From Microbulbifer sp. A4B17 (GTDB taxonomy: Bacteria; Pseudomonadota; Gammaproteobacteria; Pseudomonadales; Cellvibrionaceae): 64,000 nt of DNA. A program made the position numbers and the translations under genes. Positions 56,724 to 64,000 of this stretch are shown here, piece after piece (position 1 is the stretch's first letter; the number at the start of each line of letters is the position of its first letter). Location of the stretch: positions 4,134,001-4,198,000 of the forward strand of contig NZ_CP029064.1 in the NCBI RefSeq assembly GCF_003076275.1, given 5' to 3'. Under the pieces are notes generated by a model, which was not told the origin of the DNA, ran no database searches, and saw nothing but the letters and a program-made list of their open reading frames with translations.

Positions 56724-57160
56724 TGGGGCTTCCCGTAAACTTCTTCGGCGCGCTCGCACATAACCGCAACCATTTGGTTGGCCAGGTCACTGAAAATTTT
56801 TCCCGCTGCCGCCGCGATCAATCGGTTTTTCATCGAAAACGAAAGAGTAAAACTTACCTTACAGGCGTTTTCTGCCAAGGGAGTAAACTCCCACAAACCC
56901 TTGAACTGCTCGAAGGGACCATCTACCAAGGTGAGCGTCATAGTCTCGGGACGCACCAGCTGGTTGCGAGTCACAAAGCTCTGCTTGATGCCCGCACGGG
57001 ACAAAACCAGGCGCGCCTCTAAAGTAGTATCGTCGCTGTGGATAATCTCCGTAGCGCGACAGCCGGGCAAAAACTGCGGGTAACTGGCCACATCATTGAC
57101 CAGATCAAACATTTGTTCTGCGCTGTACATCACCAACGCGCTGCGTTCTATTTCAGTCAT
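56720..57160 (-). CDS. ratA: RatA-like START/coenzyme Q-binding domain protein
   Basis: The 146-residue protein is of the polyketide cyclase/START type, with ERSALVMYSAEQMFDLVNDV at the N-terminus and FSMKNRLIAAAAGKIFSDLA at the end. E. coli RatA was described as inhibiting 70S ribosome assembly, while related COQ10 proteins bind quinone. The sequence does not decide between these. It is the first gene of the ratA-rnfH pair, and smpB lies nearby on the other strand, as usual. Confidence 0.9.
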   Translation of the reverse strand: MTEIERSALVMYSAEQMFDLVNDVASYPQFLPGCRATEIIHSDDTTLEARLVLSRAGIKQSFVTRNQLVRPETMTLTLVDGPFEQFKGLWEFTPLAENACKVSFTLSFSMKNRLIAAAAGKIFSDLANQMVAVMCERAEEVYGKPQ

Positions 57161-57350
57161 TCCTACTGTCTAATCCAGTCCATCAGGCAAAATTACCTGG
57201 GATTGCCATTGAAGGGCTAATTTTGCCAGCCGGCGCTACTCAAGCAAGACAATTCCTGTAACAATCGCATTTTTTACCGGTGGGCAGCCATTTGCCCCAG
57301 CCGCAGTATCAAAAACTACAAGCATTCAAAAAATAATAGCGAGAGTACTT

Positions 57351-58769
57351 ATGACCGCAGTGAGAGAGCATTTTGGGTCAAGGCTGGGCTTTATCCTGGC
57401 CGCCGCAGGTTCCGCAGTTGGTATTGGCAACCTGGTTGCATTCCCTGTAGCAGCTACCAAAAGTGGAGGTGGCGCCTTCTTACTGGTCTACGCTCTCTTC
57501 GTATTCCTGATCTGCCTGCCGGTGATGATGGCCGAACTGGCCATGGGACGCCGCTCTGATAAAGACCCCGTCGGGGCCTATCGCGAGATTTCCAAGGGCT
57601 CCAAACTGTGGAGTATCCCCGGTTGGCTAGCCCTGATCACGCCCTTTATGATCGCGGTTTTTTATCTGGTGGTCACCGTTTGGGTAATGGGATACCTGGT
57701 AGAAATCTTCTCCGGCAACCTGGATAAGCTCGCCACCCCGGATTTCTTTATCCACTTTATCAACACACCCACGGTATTTATTTACCTGGTTATTCTGATG
57801 CTGATCATCAACGCCATTCTCGCTATGGGCGTTAAAGACGGTATTGAACGAGCCGCTAAAACCCTGATGCCCATGCTGTTTGTTATGTTGCTGGGACTCG
57901 TGTTCTTTGTACTGACTCTGGAAAATGCCGCCCTCGGTTTGCAGTACTACCTGGTACCCGACTTCAGTAAAATTGATGGTAACGTAATCAGTAAAGCCAT
58001 GGCCCAGGCCTTCTTCTCCTTATCACTGGGAATGGGCATCATGATTACCTACGGCTCCTACATGAAGAAGAAGGACTCCATCCCTGGTTCTTCCCGTGCC
58101 GTAGCCATTACCGATACCCTGGTGGCCTTTACAGCCGGCCTGCTGATTTTGCCGAGTATTTTCCACTTCAATCCACAGATTGATCCCACTGAACTGAGCG
58201 ATTCCTCAGCGGGCATGATCTTCCTGTTCCTGCCGAAAATTTTCCTCGCACTACAAGACAGCATTGGCTACCTTGGCGCCAGCGCCGTAGCAGCCGTGTT
58301 CTTCTTTCTGGTACTGGTTGCCGCAATTACCTCACTGGTTTCCATTATCGAAGTGCCTATCGCCACCCTGCGCGATGAGCGCAACATGGAGCGCAAGAAG
58401 GCCATCTATATTGTTGCAGCCGTTCAATTTGTGCTGGCCATCGCTTGCGCCGTATCATTCGGTATGGCCACTTGGTTCACAGAGTTTGTACAACTGGCCG
58501 GCGCAAACAAGTCGTTCTTCGATTTGGTGGAGATCATCTTCTACGACACCATCCTGCCTTTAAACGGCCTGCTGGTTTGTCTTTTCGTGATCTACAAATG
58601 GAAGAAAGCCAATTTTGATAAAGAGCTGCAAGAAGGTGACAGCGACTTTGCAGGCTCGTTTTCGCAAAAATACGTTAACTTCTCCCTGGGCACTTTTATC
58701 CCATTGATACTGCTGCTTATCTTTATCAATACCGTGGCCCTGAAGTTTTTTGGACACAGTTTTATATAG
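57351..58769 (+). CDS. Sodium-dependent neurotransmitter-symporter family (NSS) transporter 1
   Basis: The 472-residue inner-membrane protein has 11-12 helices and the NSS opening SRLGFILAAAGSAVGIGNL, whose unwound region binds Na+ and substrate. Helix 6-8 features (MAQAFFSLSLGMGIMITYGS, AITSLVSIIEVPIATL) are present. Bacterial NSS proteins import amino acids with Na+. The exact amino acid is not readable. A second NSS gene lies just beyond smpB. Confidence 0.93.
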   Translation: MTAVREHFGSRLGFILAAAGSAVGIGNLVAFPVAATKSGGGAFLLVYALFVFLICLPVMMAELAMGRRSDKDPVGAYREISKGSKLWSIPGWLALITPFMIAVFYLVVTVWVMGYLVEIFSGNLDKLATPDFFIHFINTPTVFIYLVILMLIINAILAMGVKDGIERAAKTLMPMLFVMLLGLVFFVLTLENAALGLQYYLVPDFSKIDGNVISKAMAQAFFSLSLGMGIMITYGSYMKKKDSIPGSSRAVAITDTLVAFTAGLLILPSIFHFNPQIDPTELSDSSAGMIFLFLPKIFLALQDSIGYLGASAVAAVFFFLVLVAAITSLVSIIEVPIATLRDERNMERKKAIYIVAAVQFVLAIACAVSFGMATWFTEFVQLAGANKSFFDLVEIIFYDTILPLNGLLVCLFVIYKWKKANFDKELQEGDSDFAGSFSQKYVNFSLGTFIPLILLLIFINTVALKFFGHSFI

Positions 58770-58784
58770 TCACTCGTAGTTTTC

Positions 58785-59264
58785 ATGGCCAAGAAAAAGA
58801 AAGCACAAACATCCAATACCATCGCCCTCAACAAGAAGGCCCGCCACGACTATTTCATTGAAGAAAAGTTTGAGGCGGGCGTTGAGATGAAAGGCTGGGA
58901 AGTCAAAAGCTGTCGGGAGGGCAAAGCTCAGCTGACCGACAGCTATGTCATTTTCAAAAACGGGGAAGCCTGGCTGCTGGGTGCCAACATCCAACCCTTG
59001 CCCAGTGCCTCCACCCATTTTGTCACCGAGCCCGACCGCACCCGTCGCCTGCTGCTCACTAAGCGCGAGCTTTCCAAGCTGATCGCCGCTGTTGAGCAGA
59101 AGGGCCACACCGTGGTTGCCACAGCCATGTACTGGAAAGGGCATCTGGTGAAATGTGAAATCTGCCTGGCCAAAGGTAAGGCGAGCCATGACAAGCGCGA
59201 GACTGAGAAGAAGCGCGATTGGAACCGCGAAAAGCAGCGCCTAATGCGCTCAGCGCACAAATAG
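58785..59264 (+). CDS. smpB: SsrA-binding protein SmpB
   Basis: SmpB binds tmRNA and decodes the empty A site of stalled ribosomes. The 159-residue protein has [37 protein letters not shown], and a basic C-terminal tail with [17 protein letters not shown], which enters the mRNA channel. The gene is about 1.6 kb before ssrA, with one NSS gene between, so both parts of the rescue system are encoded together. Confidence 0.98.
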   Translation: MAKKKKAQTSNTIALNKKARHDYFIEEKFEAGVEMKGWEVKSCREGKAQLTDSYVIFKNGEAWLLGANIQPLPSASTHFVTEPDRTRRLLLTKRELSKLIAAVEQKGHTVVATAMYWKGHLVKCEICLAKGKASHDKRETEKKRDWNREKQRLMRSAHK

Positions 59265-59304
59265 TGCACAGTGAACTATTAGAAGAATAATTACGGGATT
59301 TACC

Positions 59305-60651
59305 ATGAGTGCACCGCGAGGACAGTTCAGCTCGAATATTGGCTTTTTGATGGCTGCGGCGGGTTCCGCCGTTGGTCTCGGCAATATTTGGGGTTTTCCG
59401 ACTAAAGCCGCCAGTAACGGCGGCGCCGCCTTTGTAGTCGCCTATTTATTTCTAGCCTTTGCGCTTGCCTACCCGGCCCTGATGGCCGAACTCACCATCG
59501 GCCGCCACGCGCGCCGCAATATGGTGCAGGCGCTGCGCTCCATTTCCAACGGACCCATCAGCCGCTTTTTCGGGGGCCTGACTGGCTTCGGCGGCATTCT
59601 GGTAGCCTCCCTGATCCTGAGCTTCTACGCCATTGTCGCGGGCTGGATGGTGGCCCACCTGGCCGAACCTTTCGCCAGTTTGTTCGGCGCCCAAGAGGCG
59701 GCCCAATGGCTGGCCGGCAACAGCACCGGCCGCAATATGATCATGACCGCCATCTTCAGTGGCCTCACCATGCTGATTATCGCCAGTGGTGTTGAGAAGG
59801 GGATCGAGCGCTGGTCCACCCTGTTGATGCCATCGCTGATCATCCTGTTATTGCTGTTGATCTGCTACGTACTCACCCAGCCCGGCGCCCTGACCGGCCT
59901 GGAAGTGTACCTGATGCCCAACTTCGACCACTTCACCCCGGATCTGCTGATCTCCGCCATGGGTCAGGCCTTTTTCTCCCTATCTCTGGGTGTAGGCACC
60001 ATGCTGATCTACGGCTCCTACCTGAGCCAGCAGGAGAGCCTGCCGCGCCTCGGCGCCTTGGTGACCCTGATTGATGTGGGCATCGCATTTACCGCTGGCC
60101 TGCTTATCCTGCCCGCCATGTACGTAGCCCAGGAAGCTGGTACCCAGATCTTCTCTGCCGACGGTTCCCTGATCGCCGGCCCGAGCTTGATTCTGCAAGT
60201 GCTGCCCGCGCTGTTCGACACCATGGGTGAAGCCGGGATATTCGTCGCCATCGCCTTCTTCGCGCTTATGGTCATCGCCTCTCTCACCTCTTCCATCTCC
60301 ATGCTGGAAGTGCCGGTGGCCTTCTCTATCGAGAATCTGAATATCCCCCGCCGCATCGCCACCCCGATTGTTGGCCTGATCATCTTCGGAGTCAGCAGCG
60401 GTATCATCTACAACTTCGATGCCCTCTTCGGACTGGCAGTCAGCATCAGCACTGAATACGGCCAGCCCCTGCTCGGCATTGCCCTGTGTATCTTTGCCGG
60501 CTGGATCTGGCGCCGCGACCAGCTGCTGAGCGAGCTGAAGAAAGGCCATGAAGACATTGAGCAAACCCTGTTCTGGAAGATCTGGCCCTGGTACGTGCGC
60601 ATCGTCTGCCCATTATTGATCCTGACCGCCTTCGTACAATCCGTTCAGTAA
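59305..60651 (+). CDS. NSS-family transporter 2
   Basis: The 448-residue protein resembles NSS transporter 1 in length and layout, with NIGFLMAAAGSAVGLGNIWG in helix 1 and SAMGQAFFSLSLGVGTMLIYGS in the middle. The helix-1 tryptophan after NI is the form common in this family, unlike transporter 1 (NLVA). The two are paralogous but not recent duplicates, so they probably carry different amino acids. It lies 40 bases after smpB on the same strand. Confidence 0.93.
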   Translation: MSAPRGQFSSNIGFLMAAAGSAVGLGNIWGFPTKAASNGGAAFVVAYLFLAFALAYPALMAELTIGRHARRNMVQALRSISNGPISRFFGGLTGFGGILVASLILSFYAIVAGWMVAHLAEPFASLFGAQEAAQWLAGNSTGRNMIMTAIFSGLTMLIIASGVEKGIERWSTLLMPSLIILLLLLICYVLTQPGALTGLEVYLMPNFDHFTPDLLISAMGQAFFSLSLGVGTMLIYGSYLSQQESLPRLGALVTLIDVGIAFTAGLLILPAMYVAQEAGTQIFSADGSLIAGPSLILQVLPALFDTMGEAGIFVAIAFFALMVIASLTSSISMLEVPVAFSIENLNIPRRIATPIVGLIIFGVSSGIIYNFDALFGLAVSISTEYGQPLLGIALCIFAGWIWRRDQLLSELKKGHEDIEQTLFWKIWPWYVRIVCPLLILTAFVQSVQ

Positions 60652-60664
60652 TCTGTCTTCCCTC

Positions 60665-60685
60665 CCGGCGGTACCTCACCGCCGG
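60665..60685. terminator. Hairpin after NSS transporter 2
   Basis: CCGGCGGT and ACCGCCGG form a perfect 8-bp stem with a 5-base loop, 14 bases after the gene. It lacks a T tract, so termination may need additional factors. Confidence 0.5.
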
Positions 60686-60790
60686 AAACCCCCTTCCCAC
60701 CTAAGCCCTCCCTCAAAGTGCCTGACTAAAGCGACCCTGATCGCTCAAATGCCAATTACATAAAATTTATTGCTAACGTGAATTTTGAGG

Positions 60791-60796
60791 TATACT
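60791..60796 (+). promoter_or_regulatory. -10 element of the ssrA promoter
   Basis: TATACT lies 28 bases before the mature 5' end, suggesting a short 5' precursor. A TTGCTA or TATTGC -35 element is 15 to 17 bases upstream; neither is a strong match. Confidence 0.5.
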
Positions 60797-60824
60797 TAGG
60801 TGACACACATGAGTGTTTCTTATC

Positions 60825-61214
60825 GGGGATGACTTGGATTCGACGCCGGTTACGAAACCTTGGGTGCATGCCGAGATGGCAGCGAATCTCGTAAATCCAA
60901 AGCTGTATTTTATTAGTTGCCAACGACGACAACTACGGTGCCCAACTCGCTGCGTAAGCAGCTTGTGAAGCGCTAACTAAGGGTTCGTCCCTTAGCAGTC
61001 TTCAGCAAGGTTCCAGTATCGCGCTGCAGACTGTTATACAGAACTGGATCGCCGCAAGCCATACCCGTGGGTAAGCGGTTAAACAACTTTCGGGATCGCC
61101 CTATACGTCCTGACCGCCGGGCTGTAATGGGTTAAATCAATAGACGGAGCTAAGCATGTAGAGCCTCTGGCAGAGTGCTGACGGACGCGGGTTCGACTCC
61201 CGCCATCTCCACCA
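60825..61214 (+). ncRNA. ssrA: Transfer-messenger RNA (tmRNA)
   Basis: The RNA starts GGGGAUGACUUGGAUUCGAC, and this end pairs with CAUCUCC before the terminal ACCA (61211-61214), forming the tRNA-like acceptor stem. GGTTCGACTCCCGCC supplies the T arm. The tag frame GCC...TAA at 60919-60957 encodes ANDDNYGAQLAA, as in Saccharophagus/Microbulbifer-type tmRNAs (from memory). tmRNA with SmpB releases stalled ribosomes and marks the peptide for proteolysis. Its 3' end is an integration site, see 61192-61290. Confidence 0.97.
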
Positions 61215-61290
61215 AATTGCTGTCTCAGACAGCCCACGAAAGCCCCGTAAACCTAGTGTTTCCGGGGTTTTTGTTTATCTGGGCCATCCC
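61192..61290. repeat. Direct repeat copy 1, candidate attL in ssrA 3' end
   Basis: This 99-base segment covers the last 23 bases of ssrA and 76 bases after it. It aligns without gaps to 62915-63013 with about 10 mismatches. Integrases of the P4/phage type commonly recombine at the 3' end of ssrA, and each leaves the end intact. The first copy retains the functional tmRNA end. Confidence 0.85.
61243..61273 (+). terminator. ssrA terminator
   Basis: CCCCG and CGGGG, with inner pairing of TAAAC against GTTTC-like bases, form a stem followed by five T residues. It lies inside the direct repeat and is duplicated at 62966-62996 (with an A and a C changed), as expected when the att site is duplicated. 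Confidence 0.7.
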
Positions 61291-61331
61291 AATTAATCTA
61301 ACCCAAATCCAGCCATTTTTAGTGGGGTTAA

Positions 61332-61628
61332 TTGCGGGGGCGAGCAGGTTTGCGCCACTGCCCCACCAAGAAAAAGCACCTGGCAGCAATTGCAGACCCT
61401 ACTGAAATCGGGCGCCTACTAACTGCCATAGACGACCCCAATAGTAAGAGCAGCCCTAAAACTACCCCCTCTCTTACTCTGCCCGCTAGAGAATTGCGAA
61501 AACTTGAGTGGACGGAAATCAATTGGGATGCCAAGCACATAAAACTGCCCAACGAAAAAATGAAAATGGGCCAGCCACACATCAACCCTCTTGCTGAACA
61601 GGCTCTAGCCCTGGTCACTGGGCTATGA
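61332..61628 (+). pseudogene. Integrase remnant, middle part (P4-type tyrosine recombinase)
   Basis: The translated segment HLAAIADPTEIGRLLTAID, then RELRKLEWTEINWD and KMKMGQPHINPLAEQALALV matches the central and early catalytic part of P4-like integrases, including the first catalytic arginine (in ARELR). The N-terminal domains and the terminal RHG...Y block are missing, and a TGA ends the frame at 61626. It is a decayed fragment lying next to the ssrA att copy. Confidence 0.75.
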
Positions 61629-61808
61629 CAATGAAACCATGACCGCCCCGGCTCCCGTACAATGGCCCGTACTCTATTAGACCGCGACACTCGGCAGATT
61701 TAATTTAGAATTCGCGTTTTCATCAAGCAAAAACCTGAATGTGGCACATTCATCTCAAATCAGAGAGGTGGAACACATTCTTCAATGGATTTACGAGGAT
61801 AAAGGGAT

Positions 61809-62402
61809 ATGTCCATCAACGAACATGCAACCAAGATACAGGTGAGTCGACTGGTTAACACCGCTCTGACAGCGATTAAGGATAAAGATCCGAGATTTGA
61901 TCAGACTCTGGTTCGCACCCTGGATCAACTCAACTTAATCAGCCGGAACCTGAATACCGCCAAACATAACGTACAGCACTTTGCTGGAATGATGGCGAGC
62001 GGCGCTCATGGACAAAACGCCTACCGAGTCAATCAATCCATGAACTCGAAGCTGAGAACCCTTTCATCACTTGAAGCCTTCCTCGCAGAAGAGTGGAAAA
62101 AGCTTGGTAAAGCAGTTGACGCATATAGGACACAGCTACCATGGGAAGGCAAGACCGAATTGGAACTCCTGGATATGCTTGCGGGAGAAATCGAGTCGTT
62201 CGATAAATTACTTAAGAAAAACGTCATTCAGGTTCCAAAGCACCAGACCAACCCACACCAAACGATGACCCTTCAAAGAGAAATCACGCAATTAAAGGCA
62301 ATACCCGCTCATACAGCGCCAAGTATGCTTGTCTTAATTTCCATCGGCCTTCGTTTATTTGCAATGTACGTCGGCTCTAAAAGAGTGAATAGCAATAGAT
62401 AA
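61809..62402 (+). CDS. Hypothetical protein of the ssrA-linked island
   Basis: The 197-residue frame has AAAGGG upstream of the ATG and protein-like composition. Most is predicted helical and charged (LVRTLDQLNLISRNLNTAKH, LRTLSSLEAFLAEEWKKLG). A single hydrophobic stretch (PSMLVLISIGLRLFAMYVG) near the C-terminus could be a membrane anchor. I do not recognise a family. It is the only intact-looking gene between the two att copies, so it may be the retained cargo of the island. Confidence 0.6.
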   Translation: MSINEHATKIQVSRLVNTALTAIKDKDPRFDQTLVRTLDQLNLISRNLNTAKHNVQHFAGMMASGAHGQNAYRVNQSMNSKLRTLSSLEAFLAEEWKKLGKAVDAYRTQLPWEGKTELELLDMLAGEIESFDKLLKKNVIQVPKHQTNPHQTMTLQREITQLKAIPAHTAPSMLVLISIGLRLFAMYVGSKRVNSNR

Positions 62403-62914
62403 TCTCGATTTCCCTTTTGGCAGCTCGCTAGGCGCTGGACGTTTTTCATCTGACAGGCTCAATGCCTGTCGGAACCTTCTAAATAAGCGGGGCAAATCAA
62501 TATTGTGTTAGGAATACCCATATTTCTACCCATTAACCTGCTTAAAACAATACCTTAAAGAACCCACTTAGCCTCTCACCTCAAAAAGAACAAAGCCTCA
62601 TCAATCATGTGATGCACTCCTTACAATACTCACGAGCTGCACCTATACACGAGAGAAAGGTTTATCAATAATCACGGAGGCCGCTCGCCTGATGACAATT
62701 GTTGACACCGATAAAGGTTTTTTTTCACATCAGTAAGAGCCCCGGGAATGCCTGCTGAGCCATGACGCTTAGAGAGTGCCTAGAACAGACACAGTTGAGC
62801 TAGATAAACCATACGCCAAATTGGGGATACTTTGCTCTAGTGGTGGGGTTATCTGTGGGGTATCGTGATTAAAGCAAATAAAAACCAAGCAAATTCGGTA
62901 GCTATAACCGATTA
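62403..62914. other. Non-coding remainder of the relic island
   Basis: About 510 bases separate the hypothetical gene from the second repeat. No frame is long enough or with sensible starts. The region looks like decayed DNA; I see no RNA gene or further repeat. Confidence 0.5.
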
Positions 62915-63013
62915 TTCAACTCCGGCTATCTCCACCAAGTTGCTGTCTCAGACAGCCCACGAAAGCCCCGAAAATCTAGTGTTTCTGGGGCTTTTGTTTA
63001 TTTGGACCATCCC
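62915..63013. repeat. Direct repeat copy 2, candidate attR / second att site
   Basis: It matches 61192-61290 at about 90% identity. The T-arm part is altered (TTCAACTCCGGCTATC), so it is not a working tmRNA end, while CTCCACCAAG, the dyad TGTCTCAGACA and the terminator stem are retained. A further integrase remnant follows, suggesting it is also the left end of another island. Confidence 0.85.
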
Positions 63014-63079
63014 CCATCCAGATCTGGTCTCAAGTTGACAGATTAATAGCAGTGTCACCCTCCACCCCCTCTAGAGGGG

Positions 63080-63397
63080 ATGCCATGCCGCAGCCTAACA
63101 GCTAAGCGCGTCCTCAAGCCACCAGATAAAAACTCCATAGAGTCGAATGAGAAAGTGTTGGCTCTCGAAGTGACCCCGACCAGGCCTAAGTGTTACCTAT
63201 TCCGTTTCCACCTACATAGCAAACGCCGGGAGATGACACTAAGCCTCTATCCAGATGTGAGTCTGGAATGTGCCTGTGAATTTCGTAATTTAGCCCAACA
63301 GAATATTGCCGAAAGCATCAGCTTTCTCGATACAAAAACGCATCCGCAAAGAGTCCGCCATAGAGGCCAACCGCAACAGCCTTGCCGCTGTAGGTAA
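63080..63397 (+). pseudogene. Integrase remnant, N-terminal DNA-binding domain
   Basis: Residues LTAKRVLKPPDKN, VLALEVTPTRPKCYLFRF and MTLSLYPDVSLECACEFRNL follow the arm-binding domain (DUF4102 type) of P4-like integrases. Similarity ends near residue 80, after which the frame reads nonsense to a stop at 63395-63397. The catalytic domain is absent from the sequence that follows, so it is a dead remnant, distinct from the one at 61332. Confidence 0.75.
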
Positions 63398-63653
63398 TGA
63401 GTGACTAGCTGCAAAGCTGGAAATGTAATCACGGCGAACTTTAGTAATCGTTAACGAAAGATCAAATTTCATCCCCGAAGATAGCTTCCTCCCTTGATGG
63501 CCTAGCGGTGAACAAAGCTTAAAATTAAAGGGGAGGGCATAGGCAACTCTATTCCAACAAATAACCAGCCAAATTTATTAAAAATTGAAAGGTACGATCA
63601 ACTAGATAACTTACCAAATTACTCCTTACATCAAGAGTTTTGGTGAGAACACA

Positions 63654-63917
63654 TTACTTAGGGTTAAATGTAACCTGTCTAATTGTCCCAATTTCTTCAA
63701 AACTCGACAGTACTGTGACACCGACCAACTTCGAAGTAACCAAATCTAATCTTGACAATTTTTTTAAACCGTAAAACTGCCTCCCTCTAAGTGAGTTCAT
63801 AGAATCCTTCAATTGGAAGGGTTCCCCTTTCAATGAAAGCAAGGTCTCAAGCACACCATTTGAAAGCTGTAGAAAAGCCAAGAAAGGAAAAATTTTGACA
63901 AAGTTTATACAACACAT
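63654..63917 (-). CDS. Small hypothetical ORF
   Basis: An 87-residue frame with alternating hydrophobic and charged residues (YGLKKLSRLDLVTSKLVGVT) slightly like a leucine-rich repeat edge. There is no clear ribosome site before the ATG. It could be a degraded gene end of the second island or chance. I do not recognise it. Confidence 0.3.
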   Translation of the reverse strand: MCCINFVKIFPFLAFLQLSNGVLETLLSLKGEPFQLKDSMNSLRGRQFYGLKKLSRLDLVTSKLVGVTVLSSFEEIGTIRQVTFNPK

Positions 63918-64000
63918 AGATGGGCCTACTCACTCAGATCAAAGTTGAAAAATGGAAATACCAGTGAGAAGTACTAGTATCCACTTTTCGACCGGAAGAG

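Overview
This 64 kb window is a chromosomal segment of a gammaproteobacterium, most likely Microbulbifer or a close relative in Cellvibrionales. The support is a tmRNA with the tag ANDDNYGAQLAA, the smpB/ratA-rnfH/bamE/fur/recN/grpE-dnaK-dnaJ/dapB/carAB/greA housekeeping order, moderate GC content, and a marine-type accessory set of nitrate assimilation genes, curli and sodium-dependent transporters. The species is an inference; nothing in the window names it.

Layout. 1-1293: 5' part of pntA (minus strand), cut by the window edge. 2014-13320: a nitrate assimilation block with the nasT/nasS sensor-antiterminator pair, narK, a phosphatase-kinase fusion, nirB, nirD and nasA. Three transcription units begin with the same TGGCAC-N5-TTGA element, and the narK and nirB leaders carry RNA structures suited to NasT control. 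13358-29789: regulators and transport, with a LysR gene, a LysE exporter, VOC and dienelactone-hydrolase genes, soxR with a textbook 19-bp-spacer promoter, an MFS pump beside a MITE, an ABC-2 exporter, a GFA-family protein, a tetR-RND pump pair, a metallo-beta-lactamase-fold hydrolase, a GDPD-like protein and a large coiled-coil membrane protein.

30376-38888: a complete curli (type VIII secretion) locus, csgD-csgE-csgF-csgG-csgB, followed by four large curlin paralogues of about 23 repeat units each. The last of them is strikingly histidine-rich. 38901-47659 (minus strand): greA, carB, carA (with a second MITE copy between carA and carB), a yfiR-like gene, a RimB-RimK fusion and dapB. 47892-57160: a Spy-like periplasmic protein, dnaJ, dnaK, grpE (sigma-32 promoter), recN, an acyltransferase, fur, bamE, rnfH and ratA. 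57351-61214: two NSS transporters around smpB, then ssrA (tmRNA).

61192-64000: the 3' end of ssrA is an integration hot spot. A 99-bp direct repeat (61192-61290 and 62915-63013, about 90% identical) brackets a 1.7-kb relic island, and P4-type integrase remnants follow each copy. 

How the parts work together: NasS/NasT sense nitrate and control the leaders of the transport and reduction genes. NarK imports nitrate, NasA reduces it to nitrite, and NirBD reduces nitrite to ammonium. CsgE/F/G secrete and assemble several curlin subunits under a CsgD-like regulator. SmpB and tmRNA rescue stalled ribosomes. The most notable items are the expanded curlin family with its histidine-rich member, the repeated promoter-like element and switch-like leaders in the nitrate block, the tail-anchored phosphatase-kinase, the MITE pair (one inside carAB, one between a SoxR-type promoter and an efflux gene), and the nested islands at ssrA.
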